64,000 bases of DNA from positions 1 through 64,000 of the forward strand of contig NZ_JALOCF010000009.1 of assembly GCF_023227905.1 (NCBI RefSeq), in the 5' to 3' direction. The position numbers and the translations under genes are program-made. Each line of letters begins with the position of its first letter. Position 1 is the first letter of the stretch. Origin of the DNA: Methylobacter sp. GTDB taxonomy: Bacteria; Pseudomonadota; Gammaproteobacteria; Methylococcales; Methylomonadaceae. Positions 27,901-36,648 of the stretch are shown in pieces. The notes under the pieces are model-generated. The model ran no database searches. It saw nothing but the letters and a program-made list of their open reading frames with translations, and was not told where the DNA came from.

Positions 27901-28356
27901 ATGTCTTTTATTGTTGAAAAAGATAACGGCCTTATTCCACAAGTGCTTTCCGCTATCCTGGATGAGTGTGTTAATGGTGTCACTTTAGCTGACCCGGATT
28001 TAGAGGATGCTCCAATTGTTTACGTCAATAAAGCTTTTGAGCGTTTGACAGGGTACAGCCAGGAAGAGATCATCGGCCGCAATTGCCGTTTTCTTCAAGG
28101 TGACGATAGGGATCAAGCCGGGCGTTACCAAATTATTGGGGCCATGAAAAATAATCAGCCAATCGAGGTAACACTGCGTAATTATAAAAAAGACGGCACC
28201 TTATTTTATAACCGGCTGAAAATAACGCCTTTGTTTGATAAAAAAAAACGTGTCATATATTATCTTGGCGTGCAGCATGACATAACCGATCAAGTCAACG
28301 CCAGCAATGAAATTCAAGAACTGAACAATTTATTGAGCGCCATGCCGAGCAAATAG
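27901..28356 (+). CDS. Short LOV-domain blue-light photoreceptor
   Basis: The single PAS domain carries the full LOV signature GRNCRFLQGDDRDQ, whose cysteine (Cys62) forms the light-driven adduct with FMN. The preceding VNKAFERLTGYSQEEIIG and the later YKKDGTLFYNRLKITPL are also LOV-typical. With 151 residues and only short terminal helices it is a 'short LOV' protein without a fused effector, so it probably signals by dimer changes or a partner protein. It is co-oriented and closely spaced with an SRPBCC protein and a membrane hydroxylase. Confidence 0.93.
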   Translation: MSFIVEKDNGLIPQVLSAILDECVNGVTLADPDLEDAPIVYVNKAFERLTGYSQEEIIGRNCRFLQGDDRDQAGRYQIIGAMKNNQPIEVTLRNYKKDGTLFYNRLKITPLFDKKKRVIYYLGVQHDITDQVNASNEIQELNNLLSAMPSK

Positions 28357-28384
28357 CCCTGCTATTTAGAAGTAAAGGAGCCTT

Positions 28385-29215
28385 ATGAATGAGACAAAAG
28401 GTGCCAACAGTGACCTGCTTTTTAATGAGGAACTTTTCAGCCTTGCTATAGTGGCTTTTCTTTTGTTGCTGGTCATGGAAAAAGTCAAACCATATCGTAA
28501 CTTCCCTCAAAAAATCTACAAAGAATCGTTTGTTACCAATACCACGGCATTTTTGGTAAACAACCTGATCCTGACAGCGTTAAGAGCGTCGTCATTATTT
28601 CTTATCGCGCAACAGTTTTCCTCCTACGGATTATTAGGCAACTTAGAGAGCGGCCCGGTTAAATGGCTGTTGGCTTTTATCCTGTTTGATCTGGCGATTT
28701 ATATCTGGCATGTTGCGAGTCATAAATACGAATTTTTATGGCGGTTTCATAAAATCCATCACAGCGATAAAAGTTTTAATGTTTCTACAGGTTTTCGTTT
28801 TCACGTTTTCGATTTATTGTTGGAAATTGTTTATAAGTCGATACTTGTTGTGGTCATCGGCGTGAATGCGTATCTGGTGCTGTCTATCGAGATTATCGAG
28901 CTGTTTTTCATTTTTTTTCACCATGCCAACCTTCGCGTTCCCTACGAGGAGGCGATCTCGTATGTCTTCATTACTCCATCACTGCACCGTACACATCATT
29001 CCAAGTTACGGACAGAACACGACAGTAACTATGGGATTGTTCTGTCGCTTTGGGATCGGATTTTTCGAACTCGAAAAAAGCTGGTTCCTGAAAATATCGG
29101 CCTGGATTTAATTGAAGCTGAAAACTTTATACAGCTGTTTTCGCTGGCGTTTATTACGGAGCTTAAAATCCGGAAGTTGTTGAGTTGGATTCCTAAAGGC
29201 AAAAAAAACAGATAA
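28385..29215 (+). CDS. Fatty-acid hydroxylase / sterol desaturase superfamily membrane protein
   Basis: This is an integral membrane di-iron oxygenase of 276 residues. The histidine clusters of the family are visible: WHVASHKYEFLWRFHKIHHS (HxxxH and HxxHH), FFHHANL and SLHRTHHS. Four to five hydrophobic segments surround them. Such enzymes hydroxylate or desaturate lipids with O2; the substrate here is unknown. The gene lies 28 bases after the LOV gene, which suggests a light-linked lipid modification. Confidence 0.88.
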   Translation: MNETKGANSDLLFNEELFSLAIVAFLLLLVMEKVKPYRNFPQKIYKESFVTNTTAFLVNNLILTALRASSLFLIAQQFSSYGLLGNLESGPVKWLLAFILFDLAIYIWHVASHKYEFLWRFHKIHHSDKSFNVSTGFRFHVFDLLLEIVYKSILVVVIGVNAYLVLSIEIIELFFIFFHHANLRVPYEEAISYVFITPSLHRTHHSKLRTEHDSNYGIVLSLWDRIFRTRKKLVPENIGLDLIEAENFIQLFSLAFITELKIRKLLSWIPKGKKNR

Positions 29216-29262
29216 TCCGGCTTGCTTTGCTCGTATTGATTAATCAATAGGTAATTTTGGTC

Positions 29263-30222
29263 ATGATAATTAAATCGAAAAAAGAGATTCCTGCTAGTGA
29301 GATAACCGATCCTTTAATCTTTAAGGAGCGGCGAAACATCATTAAGGCTATGCTGGCGACGATGGCTGCCGGAGCCGTGGGCATTTCGCCGGCCTTGGCT
29401 GATGACAATAATTCGGCCTGGGCCAATTTACCGAAAGGCGATTTTTCTGCTGATCTATTAACGCCCACGCCTGCCGAAAGCGTTAAAAACTACACAAACT
29501 ATTATGAGTTTGCATTAAATAAAAAAGACTCAGCAAAACTTGCGCAAAATCTGCGTACCGACCCATGGTCTGTTGAGATAAGTGGCGAAGTCGAAAATCC
29601 GGGCAATTATTATTTGGAGGATATTTTACGTCAGCAGACGCTTCAGGAGCATGTCTACCGTTTCCGTTGCGTCGAAGGCTGGTCCATGGTTGTGCCCTGG
29701 GTTGGTTTCTCGCTAGGTCATCTATTAAAAACGGTTAAACCTTTATCAACTGCCCGTTTTGTAAAATTTACCTCAGTTTATCAGCCGGAAATAATGCCCA
29801 GGCAGCGTAATAATGCGATGCTGGAATGGCCTTATGTCGAAGGCTTGCGCATCGATGAAGCTATGCATCCATTGGCAATCTTGGCTGTTGGCATGTACGG
29901 CGATATTCTTCCCAAGCAAAATGGAGCGCCGCTGCGCCTGGTTGTGCCCTGGAAATACGGCTTTAAGAGCATTAAAGCGATTGTAAAAATCGAGTTGTTA
30001 AGAAAACCTCCATTAACCTCCTGGAGCCAGTTCGCCCCTAGTGAATATGGGTTCTACTCCAACGTAAACCCGGCTGTCGCTCATCCTCGCTGGAGTCAAC
30101 GTAGCGAACGCCAATTAGGCAGCAGTTTTTTTACCCCGCGTCGAAAAACTGAATTATTTAACGGCTATGGCGAACAAGTAGCTTCGCTTTATAGCGATAT
30201 GAATTTACGGCATTTTTTCTGA
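29263..30222 (+). CDS. msrP: Periplasmic methionine sulfoxide reductase catalytic subunit MsrP (YedY)
   Basis: MsrP repairs oxidised methionine in envelope proteins, using a molybdopterin cofactor. An N-terminal twin-arginine signal is seen in KERRNIIKAMLATMAAGAVG. The sulfite-oxidase fold carries the Mo-ligand Cys in YRFRCVEGWSMVVPWVG. Length (about 320) is normal. The start is ATG 29263 or the in-frame TTG 29257. It overlaps msrQ at the stop. It is the fourth gene after the LOV/hydroxylase pair. Confidence 0.95.
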   Translation: MIIKSKKEIPASEITDPLIFKERRNIIKAMLATMAAGAVGISPALADDNNSAWANLPKGDFSADLLTPTPAESVKNYTNYYEFALNKKDSAKLAQNLRTDPWSVEISGEVENPGNYYLEDILRQQTLQEHVYRFRCVEGWSMVVPWVGFSLGHLLKTVKPLSTARFVKFTSVYQPEIMPRQRNNAMLEWPYVEGLRIDEAMHPLAILAVGMYGDILPKQNGAPLRLVVPWKYGFKSIKAIVKIELLRKPPLTSWSQFAPSEYGFYSNVNPAVAHPRWSQRSERQLGSSFFTPRRKTELFNGYGEQVASLYSDMNLRHFF

Positions 30223-30905
30223 TGATTTTGCAAATTAACAATTTGAGGCCGAAAGTTATAGCAGTTTGTCTGATACCTTTATTATGGTTATTGATTGACA
30301 TTGCCTTCGATAATTTGGGAGCAAACCCAGTTCAGGCGCTGCATATCCGGCTTGGCGATTGGTCACTACGCTTCCTTTGTTTGACGCTGGCTGTTACGCC
30401 TATTCAAATTGTCACAAAGTGGCGCGGCCTGGCAGATTACCGGCAACTATTAGGGCTGTACGCTTTTTTTTATGGCACCTTGCATGTGCTGGCTTATTTG
30501 CTGATAGATCATGGCCTGATATGGCATATGATTAGTATTGATATTATTGAAAGCCCTTATATTTGGCTTGGGTTGTTAGCTTATATTATTGTTTTATTAT
30601 TGGCGCTGACCTCGTCCAAATGGGCCAAAAAGCTCATGGGGAAAAACTGGAAAAGGCTTCATCGGCTTATTTATATTGCAGCCATTGCAGCGGTTATGCA
30701 TTATTTTTGGCAGCTCAAAGGCAATCTGGCCGAACCCTTTTTTTACTCAATAATAGCTTTCTTCTTGCTGGGTTTTCGCATTTTAGTCTGGGTTAAAAAT
30801 CGTCAAGTAAATAAAATAAAAACTGTAAGCGGCCAGCGAACGATAACTTTGGCAGACGAACAAAGCGAGATGCCTGAAACGGTACACAACAGCACTAAGC
30901 ATTAA
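30222..30905 (+). CDS. msrQ: Haem-binding membrane subunit MsrQ (YedZ)
   Basis: MsrQ is the membrane b-type cytochrome that feeds electrons from the respiratory chain or flavin reductase to MsrP. The 227-residue protein has about six hydrophobic helices and conserved histidines (GTLHVLAYLL, RLHRLIYIAAIAAVMHYFW). Its start codon overlaps the msrP stop, so translation is coupled. The gene closes the apparent operon; no terminator is evident before the converging BLUF gene. Confidence 0.95.
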   Translation: MILQINNLRPKVIAVCLIPLLWLLIDIAFDNLGANPVQALHIRLGDWSLRFLCLTLAVTPIQIVTKWRGLADYRQLLGLYAFFYGTLHVLAYLLIDHGLIWHMISIDIIESPYIWLGLLAYIIVLLLALTSSKWAKKLMGKNWKRLHRLIYIAAIAAVMHYFWQLKGNLAEPFFYSIIAFFLLGFRILVWVKNRQVNKIKTVSGQRTITLADEQSEMPETVHNSTKH

Positions 30906-30992
30906 TATTAAATAATAGGCCTTCAACTTGCTGGATATACTGAGTTTTGGAACAGATACCCCAGTCTAAATCCCCTGCATGGTTACCAACGC

Positions 30993-31883
30993 TTATTCTT
31001 TATTTTGGATTAGCCAATAAGTAATACCCAGCGCTATCACGACCATGGCCGATGCGCTCACATATTCGGATGATAAGCCCTTGTAGTCAAAGACAATGAT
31101 CTTTCTGCAAATAGCCATCAGCGCAGTCGCTACGACCAGGTTTACCGGGATCACATCGCTTCTGATATATACGGTAATGTTCAGAAAAATTTCAACGGCG
31201 ATCAGCACGGCCAGAAAAGCCCCGAATGTTTCCAGCATGTCGTTAATAGTCAGCAGCATAAAGGGCGGCTGGGTGAGTTTTTCAAAAATCACATAAACGA
31301 CATCAATAATGCCAAACAAAATAACGATTACCATCAGAAAAGCCAGAAACTTGAGTCCCAAACGTATGGTTCGGTGTAAAAGTTGTATAAACGGATCTTC
31401 GTGCTGGACAGGCAATTCTTCGTGTTGCGTAGGCGGTTGTTCGACACTTGCGAAAGTGACGTGTTTTACCAGCTTGCTGTGCAGGTGAGCTAATAAAGGG
31501 CCGATAATGTGCTTATGAGAGGCAAAACCGGCAGGTGTCAAATCCTTCTCAAGGAAGTTGTCAAAGTCTTCCACGCCACTGAACTCGTTGGCTTCCAGCT
31601 TCTCAAAGCCCATGCTCCAGTAAGGAAATAGCCGCTCAGTTATCGGCGCTTTTTCAAGCAGGATGACGTCCTTGTGGCGCTTGTCTTTTTTTATGGCTTC
31701 AAAGGTCGCGTTCACGGCGGCCTCGTCGCCTTCCAACACCTGAAAAAAAGTGCCGTGGGTATAAATGAGTATCCCGGTTATATTTCTGGCGCCATTATTT
31801 GTTCGGCAGGTTTTTAACAGTGATAACAGGTCTTCCGGACTAAAGTCGGCTATTGCGGTGCTGGCGTAAGTCAGTCTGATCAT
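30993..31883 (-). CDS. BLUF photoreceptor fused to a PsiE-like membrane domain
   Basis: Residues 1-95 are a BLUF (FAD blue-light) domain: Tyr6 in IRLTYAST, Asn34 in GARNITGIL, Gln48 in GTFFQVLEGD and the Trp/Met region in FPYWSMGFE, the residues that shape the photocycle. From about residue 165 a four-helix membrane region follows, with PsiE-like sequence (LLTINDMLETFGAFLAVLIA; IRSDVIPVNLVVATALMAI; CRKIIVFDY). PsiE is a phosphate-starvation-inducible membrane protein of unknown function. GGAGGG precedes the ATG. The fusion implies direct light control of a membrane protein; the output is unknown. Confidence 0.93.
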   Translation of the reverse strand: MIRLTYASTAIADFSPEDLLSLLKTCRTNNGARNITGILIYTHGTFFQVLEGDEAAVNATFEAIKKDKRHKDVILLEKAPITERLFPYWSMGFEKLEANEFSGVEDFDNFLEKDLTPAGFASHKHIIGPLLAHLHSKLVKHVTFASVEQPPTQHEELPVQHEDPFIQLLHRTIRLGLKFLAFLMVIVILFGIIDVVYVIFEKLTQPPFMLLTINDMLETFGAFLAVLIAVEIFLNITVYIRSDVIPVNLVVATALMAICRKIIVFDYKGLSSEYVSASAMVVIALGITYWLIQNKE

Positions 31884-32229
31884 TGCGGCCCTCCGTAAGT
31901 GATTGCTGATTTTTTCAGCTATTTAGCGGTTTATGAATAACAGTTTAAGCCTGTGAGATTTTGAAAGTGTTATTTAAATGGAGTATAAAGAGCGCGTAGT
32001 TCTCAATATATCGGTAATAGCTCTATTGCTCCAAAACCGGCCTTTTGGCAGATGAGTATGAGGCCTCGCTAAGCGGTTTTATCGATTGCATTCTTCCTGC
32101 TTGTGCTAATCACTTTATTTAATCGGCAAGCAATGCTAAAGTAAATGTTTATTAAAACACTTGGTATTTATTTTGTTGCCGGCTGACTGCATAGAGTACC
32201 TTACAATAACTTTAATTTAGGAGAATCCC
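31884..32229. other. 346-base intergenic region between the BLUF-PsiE gene and sodB
   Basis: Divergent promoter region for the BLUF gene (left) and sodB (right). It is AT-rich. I see no defensible operator, repeat or RNA structure in it. Confidence 0.6.
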
Positions 32230-32811
32230 ATGGCTTTTGAACTTCCTGCTCTACCTTATGCTAAAAATGCATTGGTGCCCCATATTTCTGAAGAAACTTT
32301 AGAATATCATTATGGCAAGCATCATCAAACTTATGTAACAAACCTGAATAATCTGATTCCGGGAACTGAGTTTGAAGGTTTATCCCTGGAAGAAATTATC
32401 ATGAAATCTTCCGGCGGTGTTTTCAATAACGCGGCGCAAATCTGGAACCATACCTTTTACTGGAACAGCATAGCTCCGAATGCGGGCGGCGAACCTACCG
32501 GTGCTTTAGCTGATGCTATCAACTCAACTTTTGGTTCATTTGCAAAGTTTAAAGAAGAATTTACCAAATGTGCAGTCACTACTTTCGGTTCAGGCTGGGC
32601 TTGGTTAGTGCAAAATGCTGACGGCAGCCTGGCGCTGGTCAGCACCAGCAATGCTGGTTGCCCTTTAACCGCCGGTCAAAAGCCTCTGTTGACTTGCGAC
32701 GTTTGGGAACACGCTTATTACATCGATTATCGCAATGCGCGTCCAACTTATCTGGAAGCATTCTGGGCGTTGGTTAACTGGGATTTTGCTGCAAAAAACT
32801 TTTCAGCCTAA
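32230..32811 (+). CDS. sodB: Iron superoxide dismutase
   Basis: This cytoplasmic enzyme converts superoxide to peroxide and oxygen. The 193-residue protein has metal-ligand histidines in HYGKHHQTYVTNLN and NHTFYWNS, Asp/His in DVWEHAYYIDYRNARP, and the Fe-type signature (AAQIWNHTFYW and FGSGWAWLV). The strong AGGAGAA ribosome binding site and an own terminator suggest a monocistronic, well-expressed gene. It follows a block with photoreceptors and MsrPQ that also relates to oxidative stress. Confidence 0.97.
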   Translation: MAFELPALPYAKNALVPHISEETLEYHYGKHHQTYVTNLNNLIPGTEFEGLSLEEIIMKSSGGVFNNAAQIWNHTFYWNSIAPNAGGEPTGALADAINSTFGSFAKFKEEFTKCAVTTFGSGWAWLVQNADGSLALVSTSNAGCPLTAGQKPLLTCDVWEHAYYIDYRNARPTYLEAFWALVNWDFAAKNFSA

Positions 32812-32828
32812 TTTTTAAGTAGTATAAG

Positions 32829-32864
32829 AAACCTTCTGCGTCTGTTGATGCAGAAGGTTTTTTT
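32829..32864 (+). terminator. Rho-independent terminator of sodB
   Basis: AAACCTTCTGC pairs with GCAGAAGGTTT and is followed by a T-run (seven T in total). It lies 18 bases after the sodB stop and immediately before the ribosome binding site of the next gene. Confidence 0.92.
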
Positions 32865-32878
32865 ATGGGAGAAATAAA

Positions 32879-33571
32879 ATGGCTACAGTTTTAATTACCG
32901 GCGCTAATCGCGGCCTGGGTCTGGAGTTTTGCCGCCAATATGCCGAGCAGGGCTGGCATGTCATCGCCTGCTCGCGTAACCCGGACGATGCGTTTGATTT
33001 AAATAACCTCGCCAGTCATCATAATATTCAGCTGGAAGCACTGGATGTTTCAAAATTTAAACAAATTGATGCGCTATCCCACAAATTAGCGGATTCGCCG
33101 ATTGATGTTTTGATTAACAACGCCGGCATTTATGCAGATAACAAGAGTAACGGTTTTGGCCGGCTCGATTATCAAGCATGGACTGAGTCGCTGTTAACAA
33201 ATACCGAGGCACCGGTCAAAATGGCCGAAGCTTTTTTGCCGCAAATTAAAAAGAGCGATAAAAAACTGATTGTTAATATCAGCAGTCTGATGGGCAGTAT
33301 TGCCGATAACGACAGCGGCGGCAGTATTTTTTACCGGTCCAGCAAGGCGGCGCTAAATGCGGCAATGAGAAGCCTTTCGATAGAGCTTAAAGATCAATCT
33401 GTCGGCGTGCTTATTTTTCACCCCGGCTGGGTCAAGACCGATATGGGCGGTCCTGACGCGTTGATTAATGCCGAGCAAAGCGTTGCGGGCATGCGTACCT
33501 CGATAGAGCGCTTTTCTTTAGACCAATCAGGCAGTTTCATCAAGTATGACGGAACGCCAATGCCATGGTGA
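32879..33571 (+). CDS. Short-chain dehydrogenase/reductase
   Basis: This is a classical SDR oxidoreductase of 230 residues. The cofactor motif TGANRGLGLEF (TGxxxGxG), the NNAG motif in LINNAGIY and the catalytic region with Ser in NISSLMGS and YRSSKAAL (Tyr-x-x-x-Lys) are all present. It resembles the bacterial 'C-factor-like' SDRs. The substrate is unknown. The next gene overlaps its stop. Confidence 0.9.
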   Translation: MATVLITGANRGLGLEFCRQYAEQGWHVIACSRNPDDAFDLNNLASHHNIQLEALDVSKFKQIDALSHKLADSPIDVLINNAGIYADNKSNGFGRLDYQAWTESLLTNTEAPVKMAEAFLPQIKKSDKKLIVNISSLMGSIADNDSGGSIFYRSSKAALNAAMRSLSIELKDQSVGVLIFHPGWVKTDMGGPDALINAEQSVAGMRTSIERFSLDQSGSFIKYDGTPMPW

Positions 33572-33576
33572 ATGCT

Positions 33577-34077
33577 ATGATTAAAAAGACATTGATTTTG
33601 TGGGCCATGCTGCAAGGCGCAGCTTATGCAGGGGGCTCAATACCCGAACAGATTAAAGTGCCGGAAGGCTATAGCCCTGTTTTAACCGTGCATGCCAAGG
33701 GTGACCAGATTTACCAATGCTCACTGAAAAACGGCGAGTATTCGTGGGAAACACAAGCGCCGGATGCCAAACTGTTCGACGAGCAGGGCAATATAGTCGG
33801 CAATCATACGGCGGGGCCTGTTTGGGAATATAAAGAGGGCAGTCGCGTGGTCGGACGGGTAGTCAAGAAAATCGATATGGCGCCGGATTCAGCCATTTCC
33901 TGGTTGCTGGTCGAGGTAGTTTCTCATAAGGGTGACGGCCTGTTTTCGAATGTCAGTTTTATTAACCGGATCAATACGCACGGCGGTCTGTCGCCTTCGT
34001 CGGGATGCGACGCTAATCATATGGGCGCTGAAAAACGCGTGCCCTATACCGCGGATTACGTTTTTTACGGCAAATAG
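33577..34077 (+). CDS. DUF3455 family secreted protein
   Basis: This is a predicted secreted protein with a signal peptide (MIKKTLILWAMLQGAAYAGG). The body shows DUF3455 traits: HAKGDQIYQC, EYSWETQAPDAKLFDEQG, GPVWEYKEGSRVVG and the C-terminal GGLSPSSGCD. Function is unknown. The start is ATG 33577 or 33565; the latter overlaps the SDR stop. Two cysteines in the mature protein could form a disulfide. Confidence 0.85.
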   Translation: MIKKTLILWAMLQGAAYAGGSIPEQIKVPEGYSPVLTVHAKGDQIYQCSLKNGEYSWETQAPDAKLFDEQGNIVGNHTAGPVWEYKEGSRVVGRVVKKIDMAPDSAISWLLVEVVSHKGDGLFSNVSFINRINTHGGLSPSSGCDANHMGAEKRVPYTADYVFYGK

Positions 34078-34994
34078 CCCAGCTTCAATTCCCTGAGCTT
34101 CATCAGTGCGTAGACCGATTCCAGATGCGGCGAAGGTATGCCTAGCCGCTGGGCGGCGCGAAGGGCGTTACCCAGGATGGCTTCGGTTTCCATCGGCTGA
34201 CCGGACTCATAATCCAGCAACATGCTGGTTTTATAAGGCGGCATCGCGTAGGTGTGTTCGATGTTGATATCAACGATATTGTCGGGCAACGGATGCCCTG
34301 CGGCCGCCGCAATGTCGCAGATCTCCTGCATGATGCTGCGTACAAAAGACTCCTGGGTTTGCAGGATGTCCAGCGTCGGCAAGCCGCCCGATAATACCGA
34401 TAACGGATTAAACGGCGCATTCCAGACGCATTTCTGCCAGCGTCCGGTAACAATGTCGTCGGTTGCTCCGCACTCGATACCGGTTTGATTAAACAGTTCG
34501 CAAAGTTGTGCCGTTTTATCGCTGACACCGTTCGGCAGATTGCCCAGGGCCAAACGGCCGTAAGCCAGATGCAATATCTCGCCGGGGCCTACACGGTTGC
34601 AGCAAATAAACGCCAAGCCGCTGACGATTTCATTGTTGGGGAAAGCATCCAGCATTTCCTGCTCGATTTCTACACCATTCTGGATAAAGACTATAGAGGT
34701 ATTTCGACCGACAACAGGACGAATCAGGGCGACCCGGTCCAGCGTCGGGATGACCTTGGTGCAGAGCAAAATATAGTCCGGGGAGCCTTTGAAATCGGCA
34801 ACATTTTTTAGGACCTGTGTCGGGGTAAAACTCCAGCGACCAAGTGGCTGGCTGTCGATAATGAAACCGTGCTGCCTGACTCGTTCGTAATCGGAGCGGC
34901 AAACTACCGACACCTCGGTGCCGGCCTGCGCCAACAGTGAGCCGTAAAACGCGCCGATGGCGCCTGCGCCAATAACAAGCACCGTGCTAGCCAT
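34065..34994 (-). CDS. panE: 2-dehydropantoate 2-reductase (PanE/ApbA family)
   Basis: PanE reduces ketopantoate to pantoate with NADPH in pantothenate synthesis. The dinucleotide motif is LVIGAGAIGAFYGSLLA, the catalytic Lys lies in RWQKCVWNAPFNPLSVL, and the C-terminal domain has the PPYKTSMLLDYESGQPMETE motif. ATG 34994 is preferred to the one at 35006. Its start overlaps the 3' end of hda. Family members with other 2-oxoacid substrates exist, so substrate assignment is probable, not certain. Confidence 0.88.
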   Translation of the reverse strand: MASTVLVIGAGAIGAFYGSLLAQAGTEVSVVCRSDYERVRQHGFIIDSQPLGRWSFTPTQVLKNVADFKGSPDYILLCTKVIPTLDRVALIRPVVGRNTSIVFIQNGVEIEQEMLDAFPNNEIVSGLAFICCNRVGPGEILHLAYGRLALGNLPNGVSDKTAQLCELFNQTGIECGATDDIVTGRWQKCVWNAPFNPLSVLSGGLPTLDILQTQESFVRSIMQEICDIAAAAGHPLPDNIVDINIEHTYAMPPYKTSMLLDYESGQPMETEAILGNALRAAQRLGIPSPHLESVYALMKLRELKLGYLP

Positions 34995-35691
34995 CGCTTT
35001 CTTCATCCAATATTTGCTTTAAAAAAGGGATGGTCAATTTACGTTTGGCGGCCAATGAGGCCTTATCCAGTTTTTCCAGTAAGTTCCATAGAGAGGCCAA
35101 GTCCCTGTCGTAATGCGTCAGCAGGAAGCGCCCTGTTTGCGGGGCAATTTCAAAGCCCATTTGATCGGCTTTAAAAATTAGTGCCGAGATGCGGTCGCTG
35201 TCGGTTAATGGCTGTATTTTTAAGGTCAGACCCCAGTTAAGGCGGGTTTTTAGGTCGGGTAATTGAATGCCCATATCATTGGGTGCAGACGATGCAGACA
35301 TGATCAGTTTGTGGCCGCGCTCGCGGTGCTGGTTGAAGAAATTGAAAAAAGCCAGCTCCCAAGCTCTGTTGCCGGCTATGCGCTCGATGTTGTCGAAACA
35401 AACCACATCATATTCATCCAGACCGTTTAACAATGAAGGATCCGGCAGCTCGGCATTCGCTAAATCAAAATAGAACGAGCCAAGGCTTTGATTCTGCGCT
35501 TGATGACAGCAGGCTTGCAACAGATGAGTTTTGCCCTGGCCCGGTTTACCCCACAGAAAAATTTGCTGTTCGCCCAGGCCTGCGACGCATTGCTGCAAGT
35601 GAGTGACGATTTCCTGATTGGCGCCAGGGAAAAAATCGTTAAAGGTTTGATTGGCCCTGAATTCGAAATGTAAGGGAAGCTGCTGGGCCAT
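34987..35691 (-). CDS. hda: DnaA regulatory inactivator Hda
   Basis: Hda promotes ATP hydrolysis by DnaA together with the sliding clamp, limiting replication initiation. The 234-residue protein begins with a clamp-binding-like segment (AQQLPLHFE), has a DnaA-like P-loop (LWGKPGQGKTHLLQACCH), a Walker B (VVCFDNIERIAG) and a sensor region typical of the DnaA/Hda AAA+ group. The neighbouring DUF2069 and WrbA genes are the usual company of hda in gammaproteobacteria. Confidence 0.94.
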   Translation of the reverse strand: MAQQLPLHFEFRANQTFNDFFPGANQEIVTHLQQCVAGLGEQQIFLWGKPGQGKTHLLQACCHQAQNQSLGSFYFDLANAELPDPSLLNGLDEYDVVCFDNIERIAGNRAWELAFFNFFNQHRERGHKLIMSASSAPNDMGIQLPDLKTRLNWGLTLKIQPLTDSDRISALIFKADQMGFEIAPQTGRFLLTHYDRDLASLWNLLEKLDKASLAAKRKLTIPFLKQILDEESDG

Positions 35692-35693
35692 TG

Positions 35694-36047
35694 TCAGTTT
35701 TGTTTTCCCGCCAAGCGGACATAAAATGCGGAGCCGAAAAACAGCATCAGGCTTAGCATGATTTCAAGGGATGCATACAGCCGTTCATCGGCGTTGACAT
35801 AAGCTTCGGCAGTACCGTGTAGAAAGTAGATCAGGCTGACGTAGGCGGCCCACGCGCAACTTCGAGGATTACGATCCAGCAAGCCGCGCATCGGCAGCAG
35901 TAACGGCGTAACTGCGACCAATAAAACCAGCGCTACCGGAAAGCGGGTAGAGGGCGCGAGTACGGTATTCCAAAGCATCAACAGCGCGAACAGCCCGAAA
36001 AAGCCAGTCAGGGCCACGATATAGCAATAAATCGGTTTTATATTCAT
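35694..36047 (-). CDS. DUF2069 family inner-membrane protein
   Basis: Small predicted membrane protein of about 117 residues with four hydrophobic helices (for example LTGFFGLFALLMLWNTVLA and SLIYFLHGTAEAYVN). The ATG at 36047 overlaps the wrbA stop; an upstream GTG/ATG extension to 36104 would add a polar leader without support. Function is unknown. Its position between wrbA and hda is conserved in many gammaproteobacteria. Confidence 0.85.
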   Translation of the reverse strand: MNIKPIYCYIVALTGFFGLFALLMLWNTVLAPSTRFPVALVLLVAVTPLLLPMRGLLDRNPRSCAWAAYVSLIYFLHGTAEAYVNADERLYASLEIMLSLMLFFGSAFYVRLAGKQN

Positions 36048-36637
36048 GAAGGTCGTTTCAGTTGAAGCGCGGTTTTGGCTAGTCGTGCGCCGAAAGCTTT
36101 GCATAAGGTTTTTTCCTGATCACTCAAACCCGTGTGATGAGTTGACACGTGGCTGGGGCCGTACGGCGTGCCGCCTGACGTAGTTTCCCGCAACGCATGC
36201 TCGGTGCTGGGCAAGCCCAGTATCAGCATGCCGTGATGCAAGAGCGGCAACATCATCGATAACAAAGTGCTTTCCTGGCCGCCGTGCATGCTGCCGGTTG
36301 AGGTGAAGACGCCGGCGGGTTTGCCGGCCAATGCGCCTGAAAACCAGATTTCAGTCGTGCTGTCGATAAAGTATTTTAACGGCGCGGCCATGTTGCCGAA
36401 ATGAGTCGGGCTGCCCAGCGCCAAGCCGTCGCAGGATTTTAAATCGTCAAGCGTCGCGTATGGTGCGCCGTGGGCGGGGATGCTCTGTGCGGTTTTTTCG
36501 CAGACGGTTGAAACATCGGGAACGGTTCTAAGCAGCGCTTCCGCTCCATCAACAGATTCAACACCGCGAGCGATATGATTAGCCATCCCGGCGGTGGTGC
36601 CATTGCGGGAGAAATACAGGACCAGGATTTTTGCCAT
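36044..36637 (-). CDS. wrbA: NAD(P)H:quinone oxidoreductase WrbA
   Basis: WrbA is a flavodoxin-like FMN enzyme that reduces quinones by two electrons. Flavodoxin signature ILVLYFSRNGTTAGMANHIA is at the N-terminus; the FMN-binding loops GLALGSPTHFGNMAAPLKYF and STGSMHGGQESTLLSM are present. The 197 residues match WrbA. It lies between an ArsC-family gene (12 bases upstream) and DUF2069, all on one strand. Confidence 0.95.
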   Translation of the reverse strand: MAKILVLYFSRNGTTAGMANHIARGVESVDGAEALLRTVPDVSTVCEKTAQSIPAHGAPYATLDDLKSCDGLALGSPTHFGNMAAPLKYFIDSTTEIWFSGALAGKPAGVFTSTGSMHGGQESTLLSMMLPLLHHGMLILGLPSTEHALRETTSGGTPYGPSHVSTHHTGLSDQEKTLCKAFGARLAKTALQLKRPS

Positions 36638-36648
36638 GCGCTTGAGTC

